64,000 nt of DNA from BRHc4a sp049323755 (GTDB lineage Bacteria > Bacillota > Desulfotomaculia > Desulfotomaculales > Desulfocucumaceae): assembly GCA_049323755.1 (NCBI GenBank), contig JBMOPE010000041.1, positions 1 through 64,000 of the forward strand. The letters are read 5' to 3'. The position numbers and the translations under genes were made by a program. Of this stretch, positions 33,906 to 42,345 are shown piece after piece (positions within the stretch are counted from its first letter, which is position 1; the number at the start of each line of letters is the position of its first letter). Below the pieces are notes generated by a model. That model was given only the letters and a program-made list of their open reading frames with translations. It searched no databases and was not told the DNA's origin.

Positions 33906-33974
33906 TTGACTTCAGTAGCTCTGATAATGCATAATAATATATGCACCATGGACGGGTTGTCCCGCTGGTGCATA
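33906..33974 (+). promoter_or_regulatory. Promoter and leader hairpin before tRNA-Val
   Basis: TTGACT (33906-33911) and CATAAT (33930-33935) are 18 bp apart. A strong stem follows: TATGCACCA (33940-33948) pairs with TGGTGCATA (33966-33974), with an inner GGG/CCC. It ends three bases before the tRNA and may guide 5' processing. Confidence 0.5.
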
Positions 33975-33977
33975 AAT

Positions 33978-34052
<75 letters not shown>

Positions 34053-34054
34053 GC

Positions 34055-34094
34055 AATAAGGGACTGCGGAAACGCAGCCCCTTATTTTTTTATT
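34055..34094. terminator. Terminator after tRNA-Val
   Basis: AATAAGGG-CTGCG/CGCAG-CCCTTATT stem with a GAAA-type loop, followed by a long T-rich stretch. It also lies right behind the stop of the convergent oxidoreductase gene. Confidence 0.9.
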
Positions 34095-34778
34095 TTATTT
34101 TAAATTAATCTGTATTAGCAGTTCTTTGGCAAAAGGTCCTATGTCATTTTCCGAGTAGGCTTTAATGGAACCGGAGGCTACCACCCTGAGAGCCGATTTT
34201 ATGCCTTCCGGACTGGCCCCCTCCTCCCGGAGGAGCCTTTCTATTGTGATTGCAGCACGAAACGCCTCCCGCGTGGCTATGGTGTTAATCAGCCCAACTA
34301 TCTTTTCATCCCCGGCCTCAACATGCCCAATTTCGGTGAACAGCTTAAAGGCAACCTGCCCGGCCTTCTCTGTATCAGCATCAACAATAATAACCGGCCT
34401 CTCATTCATTTCCCGGTAATGCCCCACTATCTTTACCCCTGCCAGGTGTTCATTCTCGCCCAGCACCGGCCTTAACTGATCCTTTAGTACTGTGGTGGCT
34501 ATATTAATTATTACTGTTTTGGGGTTAATAAGCTTCCTGACAGATTCAACTGCTTCTACGGTCAAAGCGGGAGGAAGAGCAAATATAACGGCATCCGCCC
34601 CGGGAATGGCCCCTGCAGGATGGCTATAACCCGCCCCCGTCCTCTTGGCGGCCTCGCGTCCTTTTCGTTCGTCCCGGTCATAGAGATTGACCCTGTGATT
34701 ATCAGCCATAGACCCGGCCAGTATTTCACCCATCCGGCCGGCCCCCATTATAAACACAGAAAGCAAGTCAGACAACAA
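34095..34778 (-). CDS. NADP-dependent oxidoreductase of the ProC/F420-oxidoreductase fold
   Basis: The 227-residue protein starts with a Rossmann nucleotide motif (SVFIMGAGRMGEILAGSM) and continues with IFALPPALTVEAVESV. The C-terminal helical domain (IGLINTIATREAFRAAITIERLL..GASPEGIKSAL) resembles ProC and the late competence protein ComER. It is shorter than ProC (about 270), so proline synthesis is not assured. The start is uncertain: TTG 34778, after AAGGTGGGA, is used, and an adjacent TTG is possible. It stands alone between tRNA-Val and a two-component pair. Confidence 0.65.
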   Translation of the reverse strand: MLSDLLSVFIMGAGRMGEILAGSMADNHRVNLYDRDERKGREAAKRTGAGYSHPAGAIPGADAVIFALPPALTVEAVESVRKLINPKTVIINIATTVLKDQLRPVLGENEHLAGVKIVGHYREMNERPVIIVDADTEKAGQVAFKLFTEIGHVEAGDEKIVGLINTIATREAFRAAITIERLLREEGASPEGIKSALRVVASGSIKAYSENDIGPFAKELLIQINLK

Positions 34779-34827
34779 AAATCCCACCTTGTTTAGCTAA
34801 TTCTATAGAACAATATTATAATAATAA

Positions 34828-36558
34828 TTATTGTTTAGGGGGCTGCTTCACAGGTAAAAGCACCCTGATAAGACTTCCCCTCCCCGGCTCACTTTCAACC
34901 TCTATTGTACCGTTATGTTTTTTTACAATATTGTAGCATATGGAAAGTCCCAGGCCTGTTCCCACACCTACACCCTTGGTAGTATACCCCGGGTCGAATA
35001 TACGGCTCAGATTTTCCGGCGGTATTCCCTCCCCGTTGTCTTTTATCTCAACAAACACCATATCTCCCCGGATACCGCTTCTTATTGTGATTTCACCCTC
35101 GCCATCAATGGCCTGGGCTGCATTTACCACAAGATTCATAAAAACCTGATTTAACTGGTTGGGATAGCATTCAATTAAAGGAATTTCTCCGTATTCTCTA
35201 ATAACCTTAATATTATGCTTCAGGTGATGGTGCGCCAGCAGCAAAACGCTGTCCAACCCCTGGTGCAAATCAGCTTCCTGAAAATCAGCCTCATCCAGGC
35301 GGGAAAAATTCTTAAGGGTCCTTACAATCTCAATTATTCTTCCAACAGCCATTATGTTTGTATCATTGGACTTTTTAATTTTATTTAACAGGTTAATAGC
35401 TTTTTCTTTTTCAATTAACCCCTCATTGCCGTCAAGTCCCTTAATAAACATGTCAATCATATCTGTGTTACTGTTTATAGCGCCAAGCGGAGTGTTTATC
35501 TCATGGGCTATTCCAGCGGTAAGCTGCCCCAGTGAAGCCATTTTCTCCCTCTGAACCAACTGCATCTGGGTCTCCCTCAATTCATCAAGAGTAGCCAGCA
35601 GTTCCTGCTGCTGGGCCTCCAATTGCTGGTTCTGGGCAAAAAGTTCTGTTTTTTGCTCATTTAGCCGGTCAATAAGCTTATGGTGCTTTGCTACCACCAT
35701 ATTTGTGGCATTGGCCAGCTTTTTAACCTCGTCAAAGGTATCATCAAATATTATAAAGTCCCCACACTTGTCCTCACCGGCTTTAGCCAGGGCAGATATC
35801 TTTTTCTCCAATGTCTGAAGGGGCCTAATCATTCTTTTTGATATAGATTTACCGATAAAAACAAATACAAGAAAAACAGCAATTCCTATTACGGACACTA
35901 CGGCTACAATAAAAGGCCTAAAAACAAGCACTACATTCCTATCAATGCTTGCCAAAAACACTCCCACTACCTTTTTATCACTGGACAGAACCGGTGAAAA
36001 GGCTGTTATCCTGCCGGATATGTACTTGACTCTGACATCGAAACCTGACAGGCTGCTCATTTGTGCCATGACCTTGTACAACTCCCCCAGGCTTTCCTCA
36101 TCGTCCCAGGTTATTTCACCGCTCCTCTTTCTGGAATCATATATATAAACCCACTGTTCTGAAATATTTTTCACCAGTGAAAGTTCCACCCAATCTCCCA
36201 ATTCAACCGGCAATTCATGATGCGCTTTATCAGGAACCAGCTTATCTATCTTATCATTTATCGACTCTCTTACCTTTTCATACGATCTTTCTTCATTATT
36301 CATGTGTTTCAGGTAGTCTCCATCCACTACCACCGACCCTGCGCCTGCAAGAAACACCATGGCGCTTCCAGTAAGAAAGTCCAGTATTTTTATCCCCAAT
36401 ACAACATTTAATGCTGAAAAGGTAATCACAACGGCAAGAAGTATTCCCCCCACCAATACCCTTATGCTTTTTTCCAGGGACCTTCCCTTACCTATATTAT
36501 CGTGTAAAGGACACTCGCCTTCCGATTGACAAATATGCTTAGACACCTTTTCTTTCAT
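34828..36558 (-). CDS. Membrane sensor histidine kinase
   Basis: The 576-residue kinase has two membrane helices (about 30-75 and 205-235) enclosing an outside sensor domain of about 130 residues. HAMP, a coiled coil (about 290-340), HisKA with phospho-accepting histidine in GIAHEINTPLG, and a HATPase with NLVVNAAQAI, DNGEGIPPE and GTGLGLSICYNIV follow. This is the group in which the kinase often signals to response regulators with output domains. Its start overlaps the stop of the HD-GYP regulator (ATGA), so the two form a coupled pair. The stimulus is unknown. Confidence 0.93.
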   Translation of the reverse strand: MKEKVSKHICQSEGECPLHDNIGKGRSLEKSIRVLVGGILLAVVITFSALNVVLGIKILDFLTGSAMVFLAGAGSVVVDGDYLKHMNNEERSYEKVRESINDKIDKLVPDKAHHELPVELGDWVELSLVKNISEQWVYIYDSRKRSGEITWDDEESLGELYKVMAQMSSLSGFDVRVKYISGRITAFSPVLSSDKKVVGVFLASIDRNVVLVFRPFIVAVVSVIGIAVFLVFVFIGKSISKRMIRPLQTLEKKISALAKAGEDKCGDFIIFDDTFDEVKKLANATNMVVAKHHKLIDRLNEQKTELFAQNQQLEAQQQELLATLDELRETQMQLVQREKMASLGQLTAGIAHEINTPLGAINSNTDMIDMFIKGLDGNEGLIEKEKAINLLNKIKKSNDTNIMAVGRIIEIVRTLKNFSRLDEADFQEADLHQGLDSVLLLAHHHLKHNIKVIREYGEIPLIECYPNQLNQVFMNLVVNAAQAIDGEGEITIRSGIRGDMVFVEIKDNGEGIPPENLSRIFDPGYTTKGVGVGTGLGLSICYNIVKKHNGTIEVESEPGRGSLIRVLLPVKQPPKQ

Positions 36559-37601
36559 AGATCCATCTCCCCGCTCCTAATCAGCGCCACAAGAGCAGAC
36601 ACCGCAGCTTTATCCAAAAGCCCTTCTGCCGCTTCCTTTTCCAGAATACCGACAGACTCTTCCACAGTGAGTTTTTTTCTGTAGGGCCTATCCGAATAAA
36701 GGGCGTCAAAAATATCTGCCACAGCCATAATTCTTGCATCGGTACTAATCTCTTCACCAAAAAGCCCGTCAGGATAACCTGCTCCGTTTAATTTTTCATG
36801 GTGGTGCCTGACTAAATCAATAGCCCCTTTGAGACAATTAAGCGGCCCACATATCTTTTCTCCTATAAGAGGATGAACTTTAACATGATCAAATTCCTCC
36901 GGTGTAAGGCGGCCGGGCTTATTAAGGATAGCTTCGGAAATGCCTATTTTCCCAATATCATGAATTATGCCGGCAGACCTTATTATGTCCAGGCGCATTT
37001 CATCAAGGCCCATTTTCCGGCCTATAAGCACTGCATACCTGCTAACCCTTTCGGCATGGCCCTCGGTATATTTGTCCTTTGCCTCTATGGCACGGGCCAG
37101 CGAAAAAAGAACAGTTTCAACGTTATCCATTTCCTGCTGGTAGTCCCTCTGCAAGAGTCTGTATAGTCTCTCAACTCTCTCGTTAGCCTCGTTAAGACTG
37201 TCGACCCGGCTTTCCAGCTCCGCTATAAGACTTCTCTTTTCCATTCCATTCTGGACTATTTTTAAGAGCTCCCCGTTATTCCACGGCTTTTCCAGGTAAT
37301 AGTACAGATCGAGCTCGTTAACCGCCCGTATTGCATTGTCTTTATCGGCATATCCCGTTAAAAGTACCAGTGTTACCCTTTTATCAATAGCCTGTATTTT
37401 TTTAAGCAAATCAAGTCCATTCATTTTCGGCATTAGGAAATCTGATATAACCATGCCCACGGGCTCTGATTTTACAAATTCGAGGGCATCAAAGGGACTG
37501 TTAGCCTGAATTACCCCATAGGGTGACGTTACTTCAAGAAATGTTGCAATAGTTTCCGTTATCATAATCTCATCGTCAACCACCAGAATTTTTTTACCCA
37601 T
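36555..37601 (-). CDS. Response regulator with HD-GYP domain (c-di-GMP phosphodiesterase)
   Basis: The 348-residue protein has an N-terminal receiver with phospho-acceptor Asp54 (MVISDFLMPKMNG), a linker coiled coil (about 125-160), and a full HD-GYP domain. The latter shows HDIGKIGIS, HVKVHPLIGEKI and HHEKLNGAGYPDGL, so the metal and GYP residues are intact. Such proteins hydrolyse cyclic di-GMP when phosphorylated. It is the first gene of the pair with the sensor kinase. A T-rich gap of about 230 bases separates it from the divergent TVP38-like gene. Confidence 0.94.
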   Translation of the reverse strand: MGKKILVVDDEIMITETIATFLEVTSPYGVIQANSPFDALEFVKSEPVGMVISDFLMPKMNGLDLLKKIQAIDKRVTLVLLTGYADKDNAIRAVNELDLYYYLEKPWNNGELLKIVQNGMEKRSLIAELESRVDSLNEANERVERLYRLLQRDYQQEMDNVETVLFSLARAIEAKDKYTEGHAERVSRYAVLIGRKMGLDEMRLDIIRSAGIIHDIGKIGISEAILNKPGRLTPEEFDHVKVHPLIGEKICGPLNCLKGAIDLVRHHHEKLNGAGYPDGLFGEEISTDARIMAVADIFDALYSDRPYRKKLTVEESVGILEKEAAEGLLDKAAVSALVALIRSGEMDL

Positions 37602-37834
37602 ACCAGCCCTCCATGTAATTCAGCTAAATGTTGCCATATATATTCGACAAAAAAACAGCCTTTCCCTTATAGAAAGACCAGTCTTTTTTAAAAAAGATGA
37701 TTTTTTAGATATTAATAAATTTTTTTTATGAAATTGCCAGCAATCTAATCAAAATAAGGAAAAAACTTTCTCAAAACTGACATTTTTGATATATTAATTA
37801 TTGGTATTAAGCCACTGACTCGCCGGAGGCCCCT

Positions 37835-38539
37835 ATGACCAAAAAGATACTATTTATAATTTCGGCAATCATTGTCGTACTGACAATAATTGCTGTTATA
37901 ATTGACCACGCCAGGCCTGAAAATCTCCTTATGCTTGGAATCTTCAAGAGCAGCAGGGAAATGTCGGAATGGCTTCTGTCTTTCGGCGCCTGGGCTGTTT
38001 TTATAAGCATCACGGTAATGGTTATCCAGACTATAGCAACCCCCGTGCCCCTGTTCCTTGTGGCAGGAGCAAACGGGTTCATTTTTGGAATAGCCTGGGG
38101 AATTGTGATAACCCTTGTGGGAGCCCTTTTGGGTTCAACCGTAGCATTTTTCGCAGCCAGGTTTCTTGCCAGGGATTATTTTTCAAAACGCCTTTCCAGG
38201 TACATGCCCCAGGTCGAGGAAATGAGCAAAAGATCCGGGGCCAGGGTAGTTTTCCTGGCCCGCCTTGTACCAATATTGCCATCGAGTATAGTAAGTTATG
38301 CCGCAGGCCTTAGCAAGGTAAGCTTTAAGGGGTTTTTCGTAGCCAGTGTATTGGGAAAGCTCCCTGAAATAGTCATATACACCGCCCTTGGGCACAGCCT
38401 CGAAAGGGCCGAGGGAATGGTAACCAAAATTACCCTGATAATTATACTTTTAAGCCTTATAATATTTTCGTTTCAGTCAAAAAGGATCACAAAATTCAAC
38501 GGGAATAACGGTGAAAAGAATAAAAATTCCAGCAGGTAA
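37835..38539 (+). CDS. TVP38/TMEM64 (VTT domain) membrane protein
   Basis: The 234-residue protein has about six helices and the VTT core: a GANGFIFGIAWGIVITLVGALLGSTVAFFAARFLARD stretch, and F(x)ARLVPILPSSIVSYAAGL. These motifs define the DedA/TVP38 superfamily, whose members help move polyprenyl-phosphate and phospholipids across the membrane. The ATG follows CCGGAGG. The gene converges with a classical DedA gene; the two share a terminator hairpin. Confidence 0.9.
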   Translation: MTKKILFIISAIIVVLTIIAVIIDHARPENLLMLGIFKSSREMSEWLLSFGAWAVFISITVMVIQTIATPVPLFLVAGANGFIFGIAWGIVITLVGALLGSTVAFFAARFLARDYFSKRLSRYMPQVEEMSKRSGARVVFLARLVPILPSSIVSYAAGLSKVSFKGFFVASVLGKLPEIVIYTALGHSLERAEGMVTKITLIIILLSLIIFSFQSKRITKFNGNNGEKNKNSSR

Positions 38540-38557
38540 ACCTGCCGGAATTCTTTG
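38526..38557. terminator. Hairpin shared by the TVP38-like and DedA genes
   Basis: ATTCC-GCAGG/CCTGC-GGAAT with a TAAA loop, followed by TCTTTGATC. It overlaps the last codons of the TVP38-like gene. The T run is poor, so it is a likely but weak bidirectional terminator. Confidence 0.6.
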
Positions 38558-38566
38558 ATCTAAAGA

Positions 38567-39187
38567 TTAAAACTGTCTCTTCCTTGCTTTATATAAAAAG
38601 AAGATTATCGTTCCGGCAATAAGCGCTACAATGAGCAAGTCGGCCCTGTGAAACCAGGTCTTCAGATCATGCCAGTGCTCCCCGAGCAAAAAGCCGAGAT
38701 AAGTAAGAAAAAAACACCACGGCAGCGATCCCAGAAAGGTGTAAATGACAAAACGGGGGAAATTCATTCCCGATATCCCTGCCGGAAGAGAAATAAAAGT
38801 CCTGATAATAGGCATAAGCCTGGTAAAGAATACGGTAGCCTCCCCATATTTTAAAAACCAGTTGTCAGCCATAGCCAGCCTTTTCTGATTTATCCCAATA
38901 TACCTGCCATAGCGGATTAAAAACGGGCGCCCTCCCCACAGCCCCAGCCAGTATGACAGGATAGATCCCACCGTTCCTCCTACTGTCCCGGCCATTCCCG
39001 TCCAGAAAAAATTCAACTCCCCTTTAGATACCAGGTATCCGCCTAATGGCATGATTACTTCACTGGGAAGAGGAATGTTGGCGCTCTCAATGGCCATCCC
39101 TATACCTACTCCCCAGTAGCCCATGGCAGTTATTTTAGCTTCCGCTATTTTTAGGATAGGATCCAAAAGCTCAAATATAAAATCCAA
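38567..39187 (-). CDS. DedA family membrane protein
   Basis: The 206-residue protein is a classical DedA: ANIPLPSEVIMPLGGYLVSKG near the N-terminus, the GGRPFLIRYGRYIG motif, and FFTRLMPIIRTFISLPAG(I)SGMNF. Family members are thought to flip undecaprenyl phosphate or phospholipids. The start is TTG 39187 with AAGGAGGAG. It lies 20 bases downstream of the 494-residue unknown gene on the same strand, so the two are probably cotranscribed. Confidence 0.94.
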   Translation of the reverse strand: MDFIFELLDPILKIAEAKITAMGYWGVGIGMAIESANIPLPSEVIMPLGGYLVSKGELNFFWTGMAGTVGGTVGSILSYWLGLWGGRPFLIRYGRYIGINQKRLAMADNWFLKYGEATVFFTRLMPIIRTFISLPAGISGMNFPRFVIYTFLGSLPWCFFLTYLGFLLGEHWHDLKTWFHRADLLIVALIAGTIIFFLYKARKRQF

Positions 39188-39207
39188 AAACTCTCCTCCT
39201 TAATTCT

Positions 39208-40692
39208 TTAAAGCTTAAGGTTATAAAATATCTTTGCCAGTAAAGGGTCCGACAGTTCCAGACCTTCTATTGGTGATTTAGCCGAAGTATACCTTCTGTC
39301 CAGCACCATTAGATCAAGGGACCTGCACATTGAACGGAATTTTTCCGAAAGGCCTGAAACACTTATGTCAAACTCCCGGGCAAGTCCCTGCTGATTTACA
39401 GTGCTATCACACTCCAGCCTGGAAAAAGCATATACCACTGCCGCAACCCATAACTGTTCCTTCCGGACTTTCGGGTTTTCCTTTACACAGTAATCAAACC
39501 ACAGTTTAAGGGCTCCGGTCATCTGGTCAAATGAATAATTTTTTGACTTAAAATAATCCATAACCAAAAAAGCTATTCTTGCATGGGCTTTACCCGGCCA
39601 CCGGAAGGTTTCCCAAAAAGGCTCCTTTTCCTCATCCTTATCTTTAAAGGCACTATTTTTAACAATAGAATCTCCCTTAATTAATCCCAGGCGGGATCTT
39701 ACCTTATTGATGTCATAATGGGGTTCTCCCTTTTTGGCCCTTTTTCTCTCAACTTCCTCCAGCTCTTTTAATAATTCTTCCACCTTCGCCCTGCCATGAA
39801 CCGTTTTGCACGATTCTTTCGGTGTCTTTCCATCAAGGGTCTGTGAAGGCTCTTTAATCCATTTTTCATAATAATCATCAAGAAAAAGGTCAGTAATATG
39901 CTGTGCTAATTTAGAGGAAGGCTTTTCCTGTGTGCCGGGAATAAAAGGGGAACACCCGTCCTTCTCAATATCCATGCCATCGTTATATATCCTGTGGGCA
40001 AAATCAAGTACCCAGGTATTAATTATATGAGCCCTCTCTCTCAGATATTTATTGAGAATAAAGCGGCCCCGCCCCTTTTTTGAGGAATACCTTCCGGCAT
40101 CGGCCCTTATTTTTTCCAGGAGTGGGCCGCCACATTCCGGAGGCAGGCCAAAGCCTCCCGTGGAAAATTCATACTCCTTGCCTACCCTGAGTACCCTCAT
40201 GTATATTACTGAACCTTCTTCGATTTCACCTGAAAAATCAAAATTACTTACCCAAAACTCACGGTTTTGCAAAAGGTCTTTTATCCTTATTCCCCTGCGG
40301 GTATCCATACCTTTTACCTCAAAAACCGATAGTCTTGAATTCTTCCAATCCTCTATAAGACTCTGTTCATTCTCCGGCAATTTTTTTTGCTCAGCCATTA
40401 CTTCTATAGGGGTCATGCCACCCTCGGTAACGTAGTCAAAAATGAACCACTCAAAGCATCTCTCCATGATCATTTCTTCATTTTCATCAACAATATCAGG
40501 GTTCAGCCCGACAAGGTACAGTTGCTGTGCCCTGGAAATGTCGTTGGAAAAAAATGAATCCACTGCGAATTCCCCAAGCTTCCGGCGTAAAATCTGGCCT
40601 GCCTTTCTCCATCTATACTGGTCCAGATATACTACTCCAGCTGTTTTACTATTTTTCCCTTCTTGTGAGGAGAGGTCATTACTGTTTGCCAT
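39208..40692 (-). CDS. Unknown protein with C-terminal HTH-like segment (494 aa)
   Basis: I do not recognise the whole protein. It is soluble. The N-terminal 230 residues contain WRKAGQILRRKLGEFAVD and a segment with CFEWFIFDYVTEGGMTPIEVM. A middle stretch (about 280-310) reads YYEKWIKEPSQTLDGKTPKES, like the 'W...P...LdGkTPrea' block found in some SEC-C-associated and antitoxin-like C-terminal domains. After a charged linker, the end (about 425-475) has STVNQQGLAREFDISVSGLSEKF, a probable helix-turn-helix. It sits between the Ctp protease and DedA genes, on one strand. Confidence 0.7.
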   Translation of the reverse strand: MANSNDLSSQEGKNSKTAGVVYLDQYRWRKAGQILRRKLGEFAVDSFFSNDISRAQQLYLVGLNPDIVDENEEMIMERCFEWFIFDYVTEGGMTPIEVMAEQKKLPENEQSLIEDWKNSRLSVFEVKGMDTRRGIRIKDLLQNREFWVSNFDFSGEIEEGSVIYMRVLRVGKEYEFSTGGFGLPPECGGPLLEKIRADAGRYSSKKGRGRFILNKYLRERAHIINTWVLDFAHRIYNDGMDIEKDGCSPFIPGTQEKPSSKLAQHITDLFLDDYYEKWIKEPSQTLDGKTPKESCKTVHGRAKVEELLKELEEVERKRAKKGEPHYDINKVRSRLGLIKGDSIVKNSAFKDKDEEKEPFWETFRWPGKAHARIAFLVMDYFKSKNYSFDQMTGALKLWFDYCVKENPKVRKEQLWVAAVVYAFSRLECDSTVNQQGLAREFDISVSGLSEKFRSMCRSLDLMVLDRRYTSAKSPIEGLELSDPLLAKIFYNLKL

Positions 40693-40723
40693 ACCCTGTC
40701 ACCCCCTTATTACGTTTATCATT

Positions 40724-42199
40724 CTATCTACCTGTCTTAGACTTAATAACGATCTGATTTTCTACATATTCACAGGAAAAACCAAGAGCCCCTATCAATT
40801 CTGGAGTTATATATGATACACCGTCTTCAACATACAAACTCCTGCCGACCTTAATTATCCTGCCGTTATATAAAGGGTAACCTGCTACTGACAGCTGAAG
40901 GGTATCGTTATCTTTTTTAACCAATATTCTTCCGGTGCTTTCATCCCATTTAACCATATAGCCCAGTGCCTCAAATGTGAAGCGCAGGGGAAGGTATACA
41001 GTTTTGTCTTTTGAAAATGGCCTGTTGGACACTTTTATTTTCTCTTCGTTAACCATAACCTCATCACTGTCTGGAGTATACTTTATTATCCTTTGGTGCT
41101 GAGGCTGTACAAGGGTCAGCGCGAAGGGAACCTGCAAATCCCCGGTATTTATTAAATAATCGGGCTCTATACCCTTTTTATTAAGGTGCCGGCCCTTTGG
41201 CGTTGTATATTCGGCAGTGGTAAGTTTCAGGGCTCCTCCTCCATCGAGAGGAATTACATTTTGCACAACTCCCTTTCCAAAGGTCCTTTCCCCCACCAGC
41301 CTGGCAATCCCGTGGTCCTGGAGAGCCCCCGCAAATACTTCCGAAGCGCTGGCGCTGCCCGAATTAACCACTACAATAATAGGAACCTTGATTGATAAAT
41401 CCTGCTTTTCCGCAATGTACTTTTCCTCCGACCCATCATTGTACTCTGTTTTTACTATCAGGTCACCCGGCTTAACTAACATTTCAGCCATTTCCACGGC
41501 GGCTTCGAGATAACCGCCCGGGTTGTCCCTTAAATCTATTACAAGTCCTGTTATATCTTTAATAATCAGTGATTTCAGGGCGCTTCTAAATTCTGAAGCC
41601 GTCTTGGGACTAAAAGAATCAACAGAAATATATCCCGTACTCTTATCCATAACCTTTGAGTTTACCGTAGTAAATGTCAAAGTGGTTCTTTTTATTTTAA
41701 AAGACAGCTCTTTTTCATCCCTGCTTATTAACAGATTAACCTCGGTACCTTCCGGGCCCTTAATTTTTTCAATAATGGAATTTAACGGTAACCCCTTAAT
41801 ATCAGTACCGTTAACCCTAATTATTATATCTCCCGGCATTACACCCGCCGCCTTGGCAGGCGAATCCGGAAAGACCTCCAAAACCCTCGGATAATCATTT
41901 TGCCCCTCAAGGTAAATACCAACACCTTTAAAGTTGCCATTAAGGGTATCAACGAATTCTCCGACCTCATCATTAGCCAGAAAAACGGTATAAGGGTCCT
42001 CCAGGGTATCAATCATTCCCCATATGGCCCCCTCCATAAGCTGATCAAATTCAGGGTTATCCTTGTGGTATTCCAGCAGATAGTCGAAAACTTCGCTTAT
42101 TGTATCTTTGGCCTTTGAGATATCACCGGCGTATGCACTGTTTATTCCGGCAAATGAAAAAAGAGCCACCAGCAGTAGGACAATAATTTTTTTATACAA
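40724..42199 (-). CDS. C-terminal processing peptidase (S41) with stalk domain
   Basis: The 491-residue exported serine protease has a signal peptide (cut after about residue 24, NSAYAGD), a PDZ domain (about 95-170), and the S41 catalytic domain with GSASASEVFAGAL (nucleophile serine) and ERTFGKGVVQ (lysine). Its C-terminal 120 residues form a copper-amine-oxidase N-like 'stalk' domain (VYLPLRFTFEALGYMVKWDE), a wall-associated module common in Clostridia. CtpA/CtpB proteases trim signalling proteins, including in sporulation. The start is TTG 42199. It may be followed in one transcript by the unknown 494-residue gene. Confidence 0.92.
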   Translation of the reverse strand: MYKKIIVLLLVALFSFAGINSAYAGDISKAKDTISEVFDYLLEYHKDNPEFDQLMEGAIWGMIDTLEDPYTVFLANDEVGEFVDTLNGNFKGVGIYLEGQNDYPRVLEVFPDSPAKAAGVMPGDIIIRVNGTDIKGLPLNSIIEKIKGPEGTEVNLLISRDEKELSFKIKRTTLTFTTVNSKVMDKSTGYISVDSFSPKTASEFRSALKSLIIKDITGLVIDLRDNPGGYLEAAVEMAEMLVKPGDLIVKTEYNDGSEEKYIAEKQDLSIKVPIIVVVNSGSASASEVFAGALQDHGIARLVGERTFGKGVVQNVIPLDGGGALKLTTAEYTTPKGRHLNKKGIEPDYLINTGDLQVPFALTLVQPQHQRIIKYTPDSDEVMVNEEKIKVSNRPFSKDKTVYLPLRFTFEALGYMVKWDESTGRILVKKDNDTLQLSVAGYPLYNGRIIKVGRSLYVEDGVSYITPELIGALGFSCEYVENQIVIKSKTGR

Positions 42200-42345
42200 G
42201 AAATCAACCCCACAAATTTATTAATATCAAGATTCGCCCCTGCCGTCTTTTTTCCTGCCTTGTGCCCCCAGGTGACAGGAGAAGGTATTTAATACCATGG
42301 CGGTGAAAATAATAGTCAATAAGATGTAAGGAAGGTGTTCAAATA

